A stretch of DNA of 60,000 bases. Source: Cryptomeria japonica. Lineage: Eukaryota; Streptophyta; Pinopsida; Cupressales; Cupressaceae. The position numbers and the translations under genes are program-made. This document shows positions 1 through 12,323 of this stretch, piece by piece. Under the pieces are notes generated by a model. The model made no database searches. It saw nothing but the letters and a program-made list of their open reading frames with translations, and was not told the DNA's origin. The first letter of the stretch is position 1. The number at the start of each line of letters is the position of its first letter. The stretch spans positions 471,998,400-472,058,399 of the forward strand of contig NC_081406.1 in assembly GCF_030272615.1 (NCBI RefSeq), given 5' to 3'.

Positions 1-600
1 CTTGTAAGGTAGTATCATTTTTCTCTATTGCATTCATTTCTCAACTTCATCGCGTGACTCTCCTTGTTCATTCTACGTTCGCCGCGCAACATATTCTTTG
101 TTAATTAATTAAGTCTTCAATGTGTGATGCGTGCGGGGCATGATGAGCGCAAAGGCTTCACGTGACTGTAAAAATCTATGATAAGTGTGAGAGCAACGCG
201 TGATGAGTGCATGATAGCAATGCACAAGGAAATGGGTGATGACTAAGCACGGTAAGTGTAAAGCTATGCGCGCAAGCAACACACAAAGCAATGCACGATA
301 GCAATGTGAAGGCGATGCGTGACAACAATGCGACAACAATGCAACACCGTTGCGCGACAACAACGCGACATCATTGCACGACAACAACGCGAAGGTAGCG
401 CGCGATGACAACGAACGATGTATTTGAAAGCAAGGCGCAAAGGTAGCATGCGAAGGTGTTGCATGATGACGACACATGACATATGTAAAAATAATTGATT
501 TGCGCTAGAGTGACGTGCGATGCGATGACGCTGCACGGCAAGAATGCGACATTATTGCGTGACGACATCGTGACATCGCTGCACGACCATGCCTTAGTCA
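1..600. repeat. CpG-rich degenerate short-repeat tract
   Basis: From about 110 to 600 the sequence is built of loosely repeated pieces such as GCGACAACAATGC, GCGCGACAACAACGCG and GCGATGCGTGAC. It is far richer in CpG than its AT-rich surroundings. Long open frames on the minus strand here are rich in His, Ser, Cys and Arg and follow from the repeat; they show no protein domain. I do not recognise the family. It may be leader or spacer sequence of another gypsy element. Confidence 0.45.
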
Positions 601-800
601 AAATTTTCAATTTTTCAAAATTTTTAAATTTTTAAATTTTTTATTTTTTTTGGATTTTCTAAATTTTTTAATTTTTTTGTATTTTTTGGATTTTGAATTT
701 TTTTTTTTGTATTTTTTGAATTTTCAAAATTTTTGTATTTTTTTATTTTTTTGGGGGGTTTTTTAATTTTTTTTTTTTTTTTTGTATTTTTGAATTTTAT
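601..800. repeat. T-rich low-complexity tract
   Basis: About 200 bp made of AATTTTT, TGTATTTTTT and long T runs. A similar tract lies at 17580-17670 just past the Tat1 integrase end, so such tracts may be normal parts of gypsy internal regions in this genome. Confidence 0.6.
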
Positions 801-1357
801 GACTCTTAACTCTTAAACTAAATTAAATTAAGACACTTTATTTACAACTATGCTTAAAAAAGTGGGCGTCCCCATTTGCAATGGGGCGATGTGTGAAAAC
901 GTCACAATGTGATCTTACATTAAGGTCTCCAAATATATATTTGAAATTAAATCTTCTACTCTATGGTTTACTACAACATGATCCTCACATTTTCAAACCC
1001 TATTATATTTCAAGCCCTAAATTTATCTATGGTTTCATTCATTGCATCAAAGAAATTACAATCGTTTAAAAAACTATTCAAAGAAAATGCTATAAAATTC
1101 AAAGCTATTAAAAAAAATTCATATCATTCATTATTTCAATCAAAATGTTACTATTGTCCATTACTCCGAATGGAAAATTAAATTTGGAAACTTTCATAGC
1201 AATAAACAAACTTAATAGAAGAAAATGATAGTCCAGCCTAGTGCATGACCATGTAGACATGAGTGAGAAAGGTGGCATAGGGATTCAAGTACTGATTGAA
1301 CTATTTTTTGACCCTCAAGTGCAGTTTCCTTTGCATTCATTATAAAAAATGATAGTG

Positions 1358-1379
1358 TAACTGTCATTTTTGACAGTTA
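1358..1379. other. Perfect hairpin, 9-bp arms
   Basis: Arms TAACTGTCA and TGACAGTTA flank a TTTT loop. Function unknown. Confidence 0.7.
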
Positions 1380-1411
1380 TAATTTTCCTTTTAAAAATCC
1401 TAAATAGAAGG

Positions 1412-1440
1412 GTTTGCTCAAAGGGGGTGTTTGAGCAAAC
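1412..1440. other. Perfect hairpin, 11-bp arms
   Basis: Arms GTTTGCTCAAA and TTTGAGCAAAC flank the loop GGGGGTG. It sits 32 bp after the previous hairpin. Function unknown. Confidence 0.7.
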
Positions 1441-1540
1441 TTGATTGGATATTAATTAAAAAGTAGTCAGAATGAACTTCAAACAAACATGTCATTTTTT
1501 GGATTCTCTTTCAAAGGTATTAAAAAAAGTATCTTCAAAT

Positions 1541-2181
1541 TATAATATCACAAAATGGTTAGTCAATATTAGTCAAATCCATATAAGACTAAACCATATG
1601 AAAGCATCATCAAGGAAGAATAAAAAATACAAGCATAAGAGATATATATACATAAACAAACTCCCTCATGATGCTCTCATTGCTATTGATCTCTTCCATG
1701 TCCTCCTCACCTCCATGAACCACATTGCTTTGAAGTTGACTAATGAAGAGTGGGAAATATATGTAGTGTTAAGTGTGGAATGCTCTCAAACTGGCATAAC
1801 AACATACTGTGGATGTGGTGGATGGAAACAAAGAGCATAAGCTTTCTTTGGAATCAAAATAGAATTATGATAGTGCAATGATAAGTGGATATTTTGATGT
1901 GAATAGAGGCTTCAATTTATAAAGTTGGGAGCCTAGAAATGGATGGTCAAGATAAAAAATTGATCAATGGTTGAGATTGAAGGAGAGAGAAAGTGTGCTC
2001 ACACGTGTGAGCACATCTTGGGAAGAACAATTGACATAGGGTAAAGGGGAAGATTTTCTGACAAATGTGTGAGCAAATCTTGGGAATTTCAAGAGGTTGA
2101 CAAGTGGAAACACTTGTGGAAAGGTGTAAGTGGTAGTGGAAGAGAGCTTATGAACATGGGCTAGAAGGGGAATGTGTAGGG
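1541..2181 (-). repeat. Tat1 3' LTR, outer part
   Basis: Matches 36909-37555 closely, for example CAAAATGGTTAGTCAA near 1550 and near 36920. It stops at the TAGGG (2177-2181) where the Tekay-like element inserted, and resumes at 15651. Confidence 0.88.
1994..2015. promoter_or_regulatory. 22-bp perfect palindrome in Tat1 U3
   Basis: TGTGCTCACAC is followed directly by its own reverse complement, with a CACGTG core. The matching site in the other LTR (37381-37400) is imperfect. It lies upstream of the TATA-like site on the minus strand, so it may be a promoter element. That role is inference. Confidence 0.6.
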
Positions 2182-3013
2182 TGTCGTGCCCAAACTTTTG
2201 GGCTAAAAACGGAACAAATTTTTTATTTAAAACACCTAAACTCTCAAAGCAAACTACATTTAAAATGGAATCAAATAAGTCTTGTCTTAACTAGGATGTA
2301 AATAGAATTGTTTTCTAAGGTTGGATTAATTAACCCACTCAAATAAGTGACATTAATTAATGGAGATTAATTAATCCCAAGAGGGTTGTCGCAATTTAGT
2401 TAGTTAATTTAATTATCTTAATTAAGTTGTTGTTAATTAAAATCGAGGGATAATTAGATATCTCAAATACATATAAATCATTCCCGACCTAAATAATGAT
2501 AAAGCTATTTAAAATTAATTAATAATTTTTGTTTACAAATTTTCTCCAAATTAATTTCCCCTTGACGTCCATATTTAATTAAATACAAAAATTAGCTAAG
2601 AAATGTCCTTATTAAAATTCCTTGATAAAATTACATCAATAATGCGATAAGATAACTATATAAAATTTAATAAAACAAATTTAAATAGGTCTTCTACTTA
2701 ACCTCAAATATGCATAATTAATTGTATATATACCTATATGTAGAAAATATAGCATATATATAAATTATATACATATAAACAATTTGGGTAAACAATTTTT
2801 ATATTTTATCCTATTTATACATGTAAATTTCTTTTGATAAAAAGAACCAACTATACCCATTAATCATTATCATGCAACTATTAAATTACCTTAAATTTTA
2901 AGTTATAATTTAAAAACTTAATTCAAATTCCCCCTCATATTTTTACATGCAAACCCTAAGTTTAAAAATTATAATAAGGACTAAAATTCAAATCCTTCTT
3001 TTATTTTTCTATG

Positions 3014-3182
3014 CTAACCCTAACCCGAATATGGGCTAGGGTTGCATTACTAAAATACTCTTATTGTTAAAATGCTAACCCTAACCTAAAATTGGGTTAG
3101 GGTTGCATATTCTTTTTATTTGAAATCATTTCTTTCTCTTTTCCTGATTGCTTATACCCTAACCCAAACTTGGGTTAGGGTT
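3014..3182. repeat. Three telomere-motif hairpins
   Basis: Three foldbacks, at about 3014-3045, 3072-3107 and 3155-3182, each pair CTAACCCTAACC-type sequence with GGGTTAGGGTT-type sequence around a short loop. The block is kept in the other LTR at 12152-12323. The motif equals the plant telomere heptamer, but there is no long array. Confidence 0.7.
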
Positions 3183-3344
3183 TAATATTTTTTTTTTGTG
3201 AGTATCTGTTTGTGAACTGTGTGTTATGCAGGGCCGAACTAGGGCATGGCGGCGACCAAAGGAAGGGTGGGCGGATGAAGGTACGATGCCATCTGAAAGG
3301 AAGGCGTAGAGGAGAGGGGGGGTTGTAGTGGGTGGTGGCATTCA

Positions 3345-3505
3345 CGGGGAAACCACCGTGGATGCCCATAGTGGCGGCCCCATGCCACCCACTGTGGTTA
3401 TCCATAGTGGCGGCACCGACGTCGCCCACTGTGGACACCCATAGTGGTGGCGCCGACACCGCCCACTGTGGTTGCCCATAGTGGCGGGCACGGCTCCACC
3501 CACTA
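3345..3505. repeat. GC-rich minisatellite with foldback units
   Basis: Four units of about 36 bp pair CCCACTGTGG with CCCATAGTGGCGG, forming inverted pairs. The matching block in the other LTR (12488-12590) has only about two units. It is a GC island in an AT-rich LTR. Confidence 0.7.
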
Positions 3506-6431
3506 ACAGAATGTACAGGCTGCTCATAGATAGATGTAGTTATTTAAATTTTTTTTGAAATGATTTATCTAATCATGAATTGAGTAGCTTAAATCCTCAT
3601 GCCTAAGACTTAATCTGCAATTCTCTTTTTCTCTTAAAAAAACATCAATACATTTTATGATAGCAGCAAGCTAAAAAAAACTTTAAATAGGATTTATTGT
3701 TATTTCTATTGTTTATAGATTAATTTTCTGCAATGTACAAACAGAATAAGAATGACCGAAATAAATATGACCATAGGGGCATTTTCAACCTATCAATGAA
3801 TGAGGCGAGGAACCATGGCAAGGCTCTCAATTAGTAGGGAATATATTACTACCCACCTCCGGGTTGTAAGCGATACATGTAGCTCAGTTTCGTGAAGTTT
3901 TTCATTTAGATAACTATAGTAAAAGTAAATTTCATGGTTCTACTTTAGCTCTTTGTTTATTTTATTTTGCTCTAAGTAAACTAAAATGACAGAAAACAAC
4001 AACATTTAAACATTGCAGGAAAGTACTTAAAACATATTTCATTTCCCTTTTTTTTTGCATTCCCCTTTCTTTTTTTTTTAATATATCAATTGCAGAGATA
4101 AATAAATATCAGATTTCAGTTTAAGGCAGATTTAAATAAGAATAACAACAACAGTATATTACAAGATTAAAATAAAAATGCTTTCATATATAAATGCATA
4201 AACTCAAGTTGTCAATCTTTACAAATGGGTAAGATACCCAAATAGTCTCCCATTCCTAATGAATGAGGACTTACTAAATCACACATCTCTTTCCTTCATA
4301 ATATTTACAATAATTTACATTTTTATTTCTCACTTTCTGCAACTAAATAAAATTTGCAACCAAAGTTAAATCTGCATCTCCTAGCTTTCCTTTCCAAGCA
4401 ACCTGCATTTAAAAATTTGAGGCTGTGACCATGGGGTGCTCACCTCCTAGCCTAGGCTTACTAGAAGCCACCCTCGAGCTTGGAGAACCAAGTCCTAGAT
4501 AGGTTACACTCAAGCAAACACATACAAGCAAAGGGGAAAACATAACACAACAAACACATTCCCTTCCCAAGCTGAAACTTCATCACATAATGTGATGTTT
4601 TACTAGGGTGGAAGTAGACCAAGTACCCTAGAGGATATCTGCTAGATAGTAACTCACAGCCAACTCATGGCATCCAAGAAAACACAACAAAACTCATCTT
4701 AACCCCCATATCCTTATGACCCTTAAAAGGCAAACATGCCATATTTGCTCCCCTTATGACCCCCGAATGCATAAACATAATTATGCAGCAAGGGTCATAT
4801 GGACAAACCCTTGAGATCACTATCATGATGAGAGCCTCTCACTCTAAGGCTGTCAAACTCCTTCCACCCCCAAGACCATTTTTCCCTCCCAAGGGTAAGA
4901 TAGTCTTGGATACTCCCAAACACAACAAAATACATAAACAAAAAAAGAAAAAGAATCATATAGAGCTTTCACAAATGCAATGCAAGATACAACATATACA
5001 TTCAAGCATCCTACATACAGATGTCAAATAACATGTAAGAAAACACCAACCTTGAATCTGCCAAGGGTATTCTAGGAAAAGCTTGGAGAAGAGCAACCCT
5101 ATCCATAAGACTTTTTTTGCAACACTTAGCCAAAATCTCCTATTCTCAAACTAGTTTATTCCTCCAAAAATTTGTCCCAAAATCTCCAAAGATGGAGAGT
5201 GGGTGATTTGCTCACTAAGCTTCAATCTCTAGCCTAAGAAGGCTTCTCTCACTCCTGCCAACCTCTTGGATAGAGTGAGGGACTCCCATTGGTTGGTCTT
5301 CCCTAGGTCTTACACACTCCCTAACCAAGGCACCTCAAGAAAAGGAATGAAATGGGGAAAAAGAATTACACCTATCAAGAAGGTTATCTAACCAAGGATG
5401 ACACTCCTATAGATGGAATTCGTCCATGTTGGGAAAACCAGTTTTTTGGGTGGTTAAACAAGCCCTAGGGGAAAGACACATGGCCAAATTTGGCCTTCAC
5501 CCATAGGTACCCCATGAGGCCTAATAAAAATGCTCTAAAACTGACTCTAGGAGTTTATTTAACCCTTAGAAATTCCACCTAAAGTTAACCTACGGGTCAA
5601 CTCTTAGTTGACCCTCCTTGTGGTTCACTATCCTAGATTTCTTGGTACCTTCAAGGATAATTAGGAAATATAACAATTAAACAAAAAAAAAATGAATCTT
5701 TCCAAAAAGGTGACATGACAATTGCGAACACAACATACAACATAGGTGTCAAGTGACACTACAAAATAATTCCACATCACAAATACACACATGGCAATTG
5801 TTCCTTGAATGATTTAAACAATTCAATAAATACAATTTACACTCATGCAAACAATTTATGTTTACGAATAAAATACAATACATATGGGGTGTTGTCTCTC
5901 CAAATAGACAACCCCTGGTTTTACGAATGCACATAGGCCTAGGCTTGATTCTCCATAATATTTCCATGGTCACATGGATAATTTCCTATGCATCTCAATT
6001 TAAACATTAGTACTTTCCAATAGTCTCATATAATATAAAACACTCAATTAAGAATACAAATCAATCACTCTGCATAGAATTGACATAATACCACACAATT
6101 TGCCACATATCAAAGCAATTCACATAAGCAATTCATCATAATCCTCATAATTTAATCCATTTATAAGATATGCAAACATATTTCTAGCATCATAATAAAG
6201 TCCTGCAAATCAAATAATGACATAGATCATCTCAATGTTACCCTATTCTAGGATCATATAAAATTCTATATCCATAAAGCATAGAAATGAAGCATCAATA
6301 TATACCAATGTCATCAAATTTGTGGCATCATATAAAGTTCTATATCCATAATGCATAAAAATAAAGCATCCATAATAGTTCCAACATGAAAATCACTAAA
6401 AATCTAGGATGGGTCATGCTAGGGCCTCACA

Positions 6432-6446
6432 CCCTCCCCCTCTAGG
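6432..6446 (-). other. Tekay-like polypurine tract
   Basis: On the minus strand this reads CCTAGAGGGGGAGGG and touches the TGTGAGG start of the 3' LTR. It would prime plus-strand DNA synthesis. Confidence 0.9.
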
Positions 6447-9430
6447 CATGAATGTCCTCCTAGAGTTCATAAAAAAGATGAGGGTACTGTGATCTCATAT
6501 GCGTTGCATCCTCCGATGAAGTTGTAACCTCATCATAGCAATCCCACTGGACCCTAACCTAGTCCAGACCTCGAAGGGCCAACGTCCGACGAGCCAAAAT
6601 GCGAATGGGCTCCAAAGCTAGCTGCCCGTCCAACTCTACCTACAAGGCATTCCAATCTAAAATATGAGACTCATCATAGATATATTTCCTCAAAACTGAT
6701 ACATGAAACACATCATGGATGTGTGACAGGCTAGGTGGCAAAGCTAGGTGATAAGAAACTGGTCATATTCTCTCAAGGATCTCGAAAGGTCCAACAAAGT
6801 GAGGTGCGAGTTTAGAACCCTTTCCATAACGGATTGGACTCTTATGCGGCCACACTCTCAGAAAAACTCTGTCCCCAACCATGTAACTCCAGTCTATCCT
6901 CTTTGCATCTATATATTTATTCTGCCTATCCCGTGCCTCTCTAAGGCACTGTCTAATCAAAATTACATGCTACTCCATATCATGAACCATCTCACGACCT
7001 ATGGCCACTTTATCCTTAATACGGTCCCAACTCAAAGGTGTCCTGCAAGGTCTGTCATACATAGCCTGAAAAGGTGGCATCCCCAAAGAAGTGTGATGCC
7101 CATTATTGTAGGAAAACTCTACTAAGTGAAGGTACTCCTCCCATCTGGTCTGATGATCCATGACGTACATGCCGAGCATATCCTCTAATACCTAGTTAAC
7201 CCGCTCTATCTATCCATCCATTTCCTGATGATAGGCTGTGCTGAAATTGAGCTTGGTGCCCATAGTTGCTTGTAATGTCTTCGAAAAGGAAGAAGTGAAG
7301 AGGGATTCCTTGTCAGAAATAATATTGCGTGGAACACCATGAAGCCTAAAAATGTCTCACAAGAACACCTGTGCCACTACTGGTGCTGTGAAGGTAGTCC
7401 GGATTGGTGAGAAGTGGGCCACTTTGGTCAACTTGTCAACTATCACCAAGATAGCATCATGGTGACGAGATGACATGGGAAGACCAATGATGAAATCCAT
7501 GGATATAGTATCCCACTTCCACTCTGGTATAGCATGAGACTGGAGCAACCCACTTGGATGGCGGTGATCCACCTCGACTCTCTAACACTCAAGGCATTGG
7601 GCTACTAACTCAGTGATAAGCTACCGCATACCTGGCCAATGATATAACTGCCTCAAGTCTGCATGCATCTTCTTAACCCTGGGATGCACTGCATAAGGAG
7701 CTCTATGAGCCTCCATGACAATGAACTCTCGCAATCCCCTGGGAGAAGGTACATAGATGCACCCTCTATGGCGTAATAGTCCATCAGACTCTAGAGAGTA
7801 ATCCACATACTTCCCCTCCAAGATCTCCTAAGATCGGATCCTTTGACAAACCCCTAGATACCATCCATCCTCTGGCAACCGCTACAATATATGGTCTCTC
7901 AAATCTGTGCTCATAGATATGGTGTATACCTCATGTCACCTCCTACTCAAGGCATCTGTGACTACGTTCTCCTTCCCCTTGATGTAGTGGACATCAAAAT
8001 TATACTCGCAAAGGAACTCCATCCATCTCCTCTGATGGGCATTAAGATTAGGCTGGGTGAAGATGTACTGCAAACTCTGGTGGTCTGAATGAAGCTCAAA
8101 GTGATGACCCAAAAGGAAGTGTCGCCACCTCACAAGTGCATGTACTACTACTGCAAGCTCTGGGTTGTGCATAGGGTAGTTAAGCTCGTGAGTCTTAAGT
8201 TTCCTAGACTTGTACGCTATAACTCTACCGTCCTGCATAAGGACTGCTCCTAATCCATCCAAGGAAGCATCTGTGCATACCATGAAATCAGTCATGGGGT
8301 TTGGCACAATAAGAATAGGTGCACTAGTGAGTGCCCTTTTTAGATCCTGAAAAGCCTTCTCACACTTCTTTCTCCACTCAAATTTCTTTCCCTTTCATTG
8401 GAGGGATGTGATGCGGTGTGCAACTCTGGAAAATCCCTCAACAAAGCTTTTGTAGTATCCTGCTAAACCCATGAAGCTCCTGACCCTTGTCAAACTGGTT
8501 GGCGCTGGCCAATCCATAATAGCTCTGATCTTTGATGGGTCAACTGAGATCCTATCACCGGATATAACATGCCCAAGGTACTTGACCTCTGATCTAAAGA
8601 AAGCACACTTCAACAAACTTTCGAACAACTAGTTGTCCCTCAAACACTGCAAAACCTACCTCAAATTCTCCTCACACTCCTTCTCATTCTGAGAATATAT
8701 CAATAGGTCATCGAGGAACACAATCACAAATCGGTCGAGGAAAGTGCGAAATACCCCATTCATGAGACTCATGAATACAACTGGAGCATTCGTAAGACCG
8801 AATGGGACCACAATGAACTCATAGTGGCCGTATCTGGTACGAAACGCAGTCTTGTAGATATCACTCTCCACAATCCTCAAATGATGATACCCTGACTTCA
8901 GATCTATTTTGGAGAGCACTTTAGCACCCTGAAGCTGATCAAACAAGTCATCAATCCCAAGCAAGGGATAGTGGTTCTTGATGGTTACTTTATTCAGTTG
9001 GCTGTAATCCATGCATAACCGAAGGGACCCGTCCTTCTTCTTCATGATGATGACTGGTGTGCCCCAAGGGGAGACACTAGGACGAATATGACCCTTCTCT
9101 AAGAGTTCCTCTAGCTGCATCTTGAGCTCATTAAGGTCATGTGTGGTCATCCTATAAGGCGATCTCGAAACTGGCTCGGCTCCTGGCACCAAATCTATGT
9201 GGAAGTCAATCTCTCTACTCGGTGGCATGCCAGGTATCTCGGCTTGAAACACATATGCAAATGTCCCAAGGATGGGATGATCGTATATGGAAGGCTCCTT
9301 CTCATTTTCTTCTTCTCTATAATTGATGGTGATAGCAAACAACTGGCATCCCTTTCACATGCTCTGCTTAAGATGCATAGCAGAAATCATACGAAGAGAC
9401 ATGAGCCTCTGAATCCCAATGATTACTATG
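6442..9430 (-). pseudogene. Tekay-like pol: RT, RNase H, integrase, chromodomain-like tail
   Basis: One reading frame runs from about 9430 down to a final TAG at 6442-6444, broken only by internal stops. RT occupies about 9342-8400 with the catalytic FLDDLLIYS near 8700-8722. RNase H follows at 8307-7936 (TDASLDGLGAVLMQ, with SDHQSL further on). The integrase zinc region is near 7700-7560, the core begins MDFIIGLP near 7535, and the GPFEILERI motif sits near 6765-6790. The tail ending QYPHLF near 6475 resembles the Tekay chromodomain but lacks some usual residues. Most stops are TAG where glutamine is expected: 7192-7194, 7210-7212, 7582-7584, 7621-7623 and 8629-8631. A frameshift near 9430 separates pol from the protease frame. 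This is a nearly complete copy that cannot make a full polyprotein. Confidence 0.92.
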
Positions 9431-11189
9431 GGAGAGCCATGATCATCCTCGCACTTGATCTTTTCAGGCGATAATCCATCTTGGCTCTGTGGGCATAAAG
9501 GCAATCCATGCCAAGTAAGACGCCATTAGATCTGAGTGGCATAAATCTAAGGTCTACTACGGTGGTGGTATTACCAATCTGGAGTGGACATCCCCTAACC
9601 TCTGAATCCACTGACATTCTAGCCCCTAATGATAACTCCACTTCCCAACTAACACCTTGCCTAATTGCCACTAGCCCGCAATGCTCCACAACCAATAGAG
9701 ATATAAAGGAGTCAGTCGCTCCTGAGTCAAATAATATAGAAATACCGATACCTTTGATCATACCTGCAGCCTCAATGACTGTGGCCTGGTGCTTTGCCTG
9801 GTGGTTGTCAACCGCTACGAAGACTCTATGGGACTTGCCCATATCTCCAACTGTAGGCTCTGATGCTACCATCCTCTAATTACCTGCCATCTGACCCTGC
9901 AGACACTCTCTCGCCATGTGCCCCATGGCTCCACATGTGAAACAAGCACCGCATGCCTAAAATTGTGCGCCCTGAGGCCTAGAGTAAGGCTACCCACTTG
10001 TCTTGCTTGAACCACTGTACCCACCCCTGGAGGATTGGTGAGTCCATGCCGGAGGTGTGTATGTACCCTGTGCCCTCTGGTCACATCTAGGACCCTGTGA
10101 CTACCACTGCTTGGGCTTAAAGCCCTGCTGTTCCTGAGGGGGCCTCTGCTGTGATTGTTGTGGAGGAGGGGGTTTATAGGACCCCGATACATTTCTGTGG
10201 TTGTCCTTTTAGTGGGGTTTCTGAAACCCGAAAGACTGGGGTGCCAGGTTTTGGTTCTGGAACCAATCCCTCATGTCTTGTGGCCTAACCTGAATCTCCT
10301 TGACTATCAAGGCCTTCTCCACGGCAACCTGAAGGCTCCCTGGAGCAGCCATCCTCACCGGTCCTGCTATCCCGACATTAAGTCCCCTGATAAATTGGTT
10401 GATGAGAAGCTTCTCGTCCTTCAGGTAGTCTACATAAGGTAGGAGCTCGATGAACTTGCTCTCATACTAGGTCACTGAGAGACCCTCCTGTTTGAGGTCG
10501 TGGAACTCATCGATCCTACGTTGCCTGAAGTGCTCTGACAGGTACCTCTCCCTGAACCTCTCTATAAATATTTCCCATGTGAGGGTGTCTGCAGTTAGAC
10601 CACACTTGAATTCCTCCCATTTCCACCATGTGGAGGCCATCGATCTCAGAAGGTGGACTGCAAATCGTGCCTTCAGATTGCTTTCGTAAGAACGCAATGC
10701 GAAGCACCGATCTAGGCTCAAAAGCCAAGCCTCAGCCTCTACCCCGTTGATAGATCCCCCAAAAGATGGTGGTTGGAGGCGCAAAACCTCTCCGATCAGA
10801 TCCCCTTGTTCTCGATGTGTCCTCTCAATATAAATGGGTGCGGCTACCAGAGGTGGTCCAAGTAGATGAATGGAATCAGGTTCGTGCTCAGCCTAATCCT
10901 CTAAGGAATTAGGAGGTGGACTCCTACTCTGTTCCCTATCTGTTGATCTAAGGCTCCCTGACTTCTGGTTTTTTGCATGACAGTCTACTGCTGAAAGCCT
11001 ATCCTGCACTATCCCAATCAGATTCTGAAGTGCTAATAAGATGTCTCAGTTTGGGTCAACCGGTGGTTCGGGAGGGGCCTTTGGGTTCCCTTCTGGAACC
11101 GGTTCCTCCCTATCAACATCCTCACGTGCCATATGTGTACGCTTAGGACCCCTTCCGCGCTTGCGAGCTTGTCGCGTAGTCGGAGGCAT
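9426..11189 (-). pseudogene. Tekay-like gag and protease
   Basis: The frame starts at an ATG at 11189, 118 bp inside the PBS, with a basic N-terminus (MPPTTRQARKRGRG). The Gag core covers about 10790-10300 (WLLSLDRCF, ERFRERYLSEHFRQRRIDEF). A CCHC zinc knuckle, CFTCGAMGHMAREC, lies near 9907-9948. The aspartic protease follows with intact DSGATDSF near 9710-9735 and LLGMDCLYAH near 9505-9535. In-frame stops include TAG at 10467-10469, where glutamine is expected before YESKF. Gag and protease share a frame; pol lies in another frame past 9430. Confidence 0.9.
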
Positions 11190-11306
11190 CCTTATGAGAA
11201 AATAAAATAAAAATAAAATAAATAAATAATTTTCGGGGAAAAATTTAATAAATTAAATACTTAAAGCGAAACGTAATGGAGAAAGGTTCCTAGTGTTGGA
11301 AACCTT

Positions 11307-11318
11307 GCTCTGATACCA
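11307..11318 (-). other. Tekay-like primer binding site
   Basis: On the minus strand TGGTATCAGAGC, complementary to the 3' end of plant initiator-Met tRNA, lies three bases inside the 5' LTR. Confidence 0.95.
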
Positions 11319-12151
11319 AAATGTCGTGCCCAAACTTTTGGGCTAAAAATGGAACAATTTTTTTTTTTAAAACACCTAAACTCTCAAAGCAAACTACATT
11401 TAAAATGGAATCAAATAAGTCTTGTCTTAACTAGGATGTAAATAGAATTGTTTTCTAAGGTTGGATTAATTAACCCATTCAAATAAGCAACATTAATTAA
11501 TGGAGATTAATTAATCCCAAGAGGGTTGTCGCAATTTAGTTAGTTAATTTAATTATCTTAATTAAGTTGTCATTAATTAAAATCGAGGGATAATTAGATA
11601 TCTCAAATACATATAAATCATTCTCGACCTAAATAATGATAAAGCTATTTAAAATTAATTAATAATTTTTGTTTACAAATTTTCCCCAAATTGATTTCCA
11701 CTTGACGTCCATATTTAATTAAATACAAAAATTAGCTAAGAAATGTCCTTATTAAAATTCCTTGATAAAATTACGTCAATAATGTGATAAGATAACTATA
11801 TAAAATTTAATAAAATAAATTTAAATAGGTCTTCTACTTAACCTCAAATATGTATAATTAATTGTATATATACCTATATGTAGAAAATATAGCATATATA
11901 TAAATTATATACATATAAACAATTTGGGTAAACAATTTTTATATTTTATCCTATTTATACATGTAAATTTCTTTTGATAAAAAGAACCAACTATACCCAT
12001 TAATTATTATCATGCAACTATTAAATAACCTTAAATTTTAAGTTATAATTTAAAAACTTAATTCAAATTCCCCCTCATATTTTTACATGCAAACCCTAAG
12101 TTTAAAAATTATAATAAGAATTAAAATTCAAATCCTTCTTTTATTTTTCTA

Positions 12152-12323
12152 TGCTAACCCTAACCCGAATATGGGCTAGGGTTGCATTACTAAAATACTC
12201 TTATTATTAAAATGATAACCCTAACCTGAAATTGGGTTAGGGTTGCATATTCTTTTTATTTGAAATCATTTCTTTCTCTTTTCCTGATTGCTTATACCCT
12301 AACCAGAACTTGGGTTAGGGTTT
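12152..12323. repeat. Telomere-motif hairpins, second LTR copy
   Basis: Counterpart of 3014-3182, with all three foldbacks kept and only a few base changes. Confidence 0.7.

Larger units (their letters stand above)
801..1540. other. Unassigned flank left of Tat1
   Basis: AT-rich sequence with no convincing gene. It holds two perfect hairpins (separate entries) and ends at the CAAAT (1536-1540) that nearly matches the TAAAT (38027-38031) on the far side of Tat1. The 122-codon open frame at 1472-1840 starts here and runs into the Tat1 LTR, so it is chimeric and unlikely to be a gene. Confidence 0.5.
2182..6431 (-). repeat. Tekay-like 3' LTR
   Basis: 4250 bp, TG...CA. It is the direct-repeat partner of 11322-15645. 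Over the first 320 aligned bases I count about nine differences, mostly transitions. Compared with the other copy it has two extra units of the GC-rich minisatellite and about 115 bp extra near 3790-3905. It lacks about 240 bp that carry the (CA)n and (TA)n tracts. Confidence 0.95.

Noticed and set aside
109-610. Overlapping His/Ser/Cys-rich frames on the minus strand
   Set aside because: Composition follows directly from the CpG-rich short repeat; several frames are open at once, as expected for repeats.
1472-1840. 122-codon open frame as a gene
   Set aside because: It begins in flank and runs into the Tat1 LTR, has no domain, and the matching region in the other LTR copy is not open in the same way.
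3014-3182. Interstitial telomere array
   Set aside because: Only one or two heptamers per arm, in inverted pairs, not a head-to-tail array.
3159-3527. Open frames in the GC-rich block of the Tekay LTR (also 12350-12680)
   Set aside because: They are by-products of the minisatellite, present on both strands, inside an LTR.
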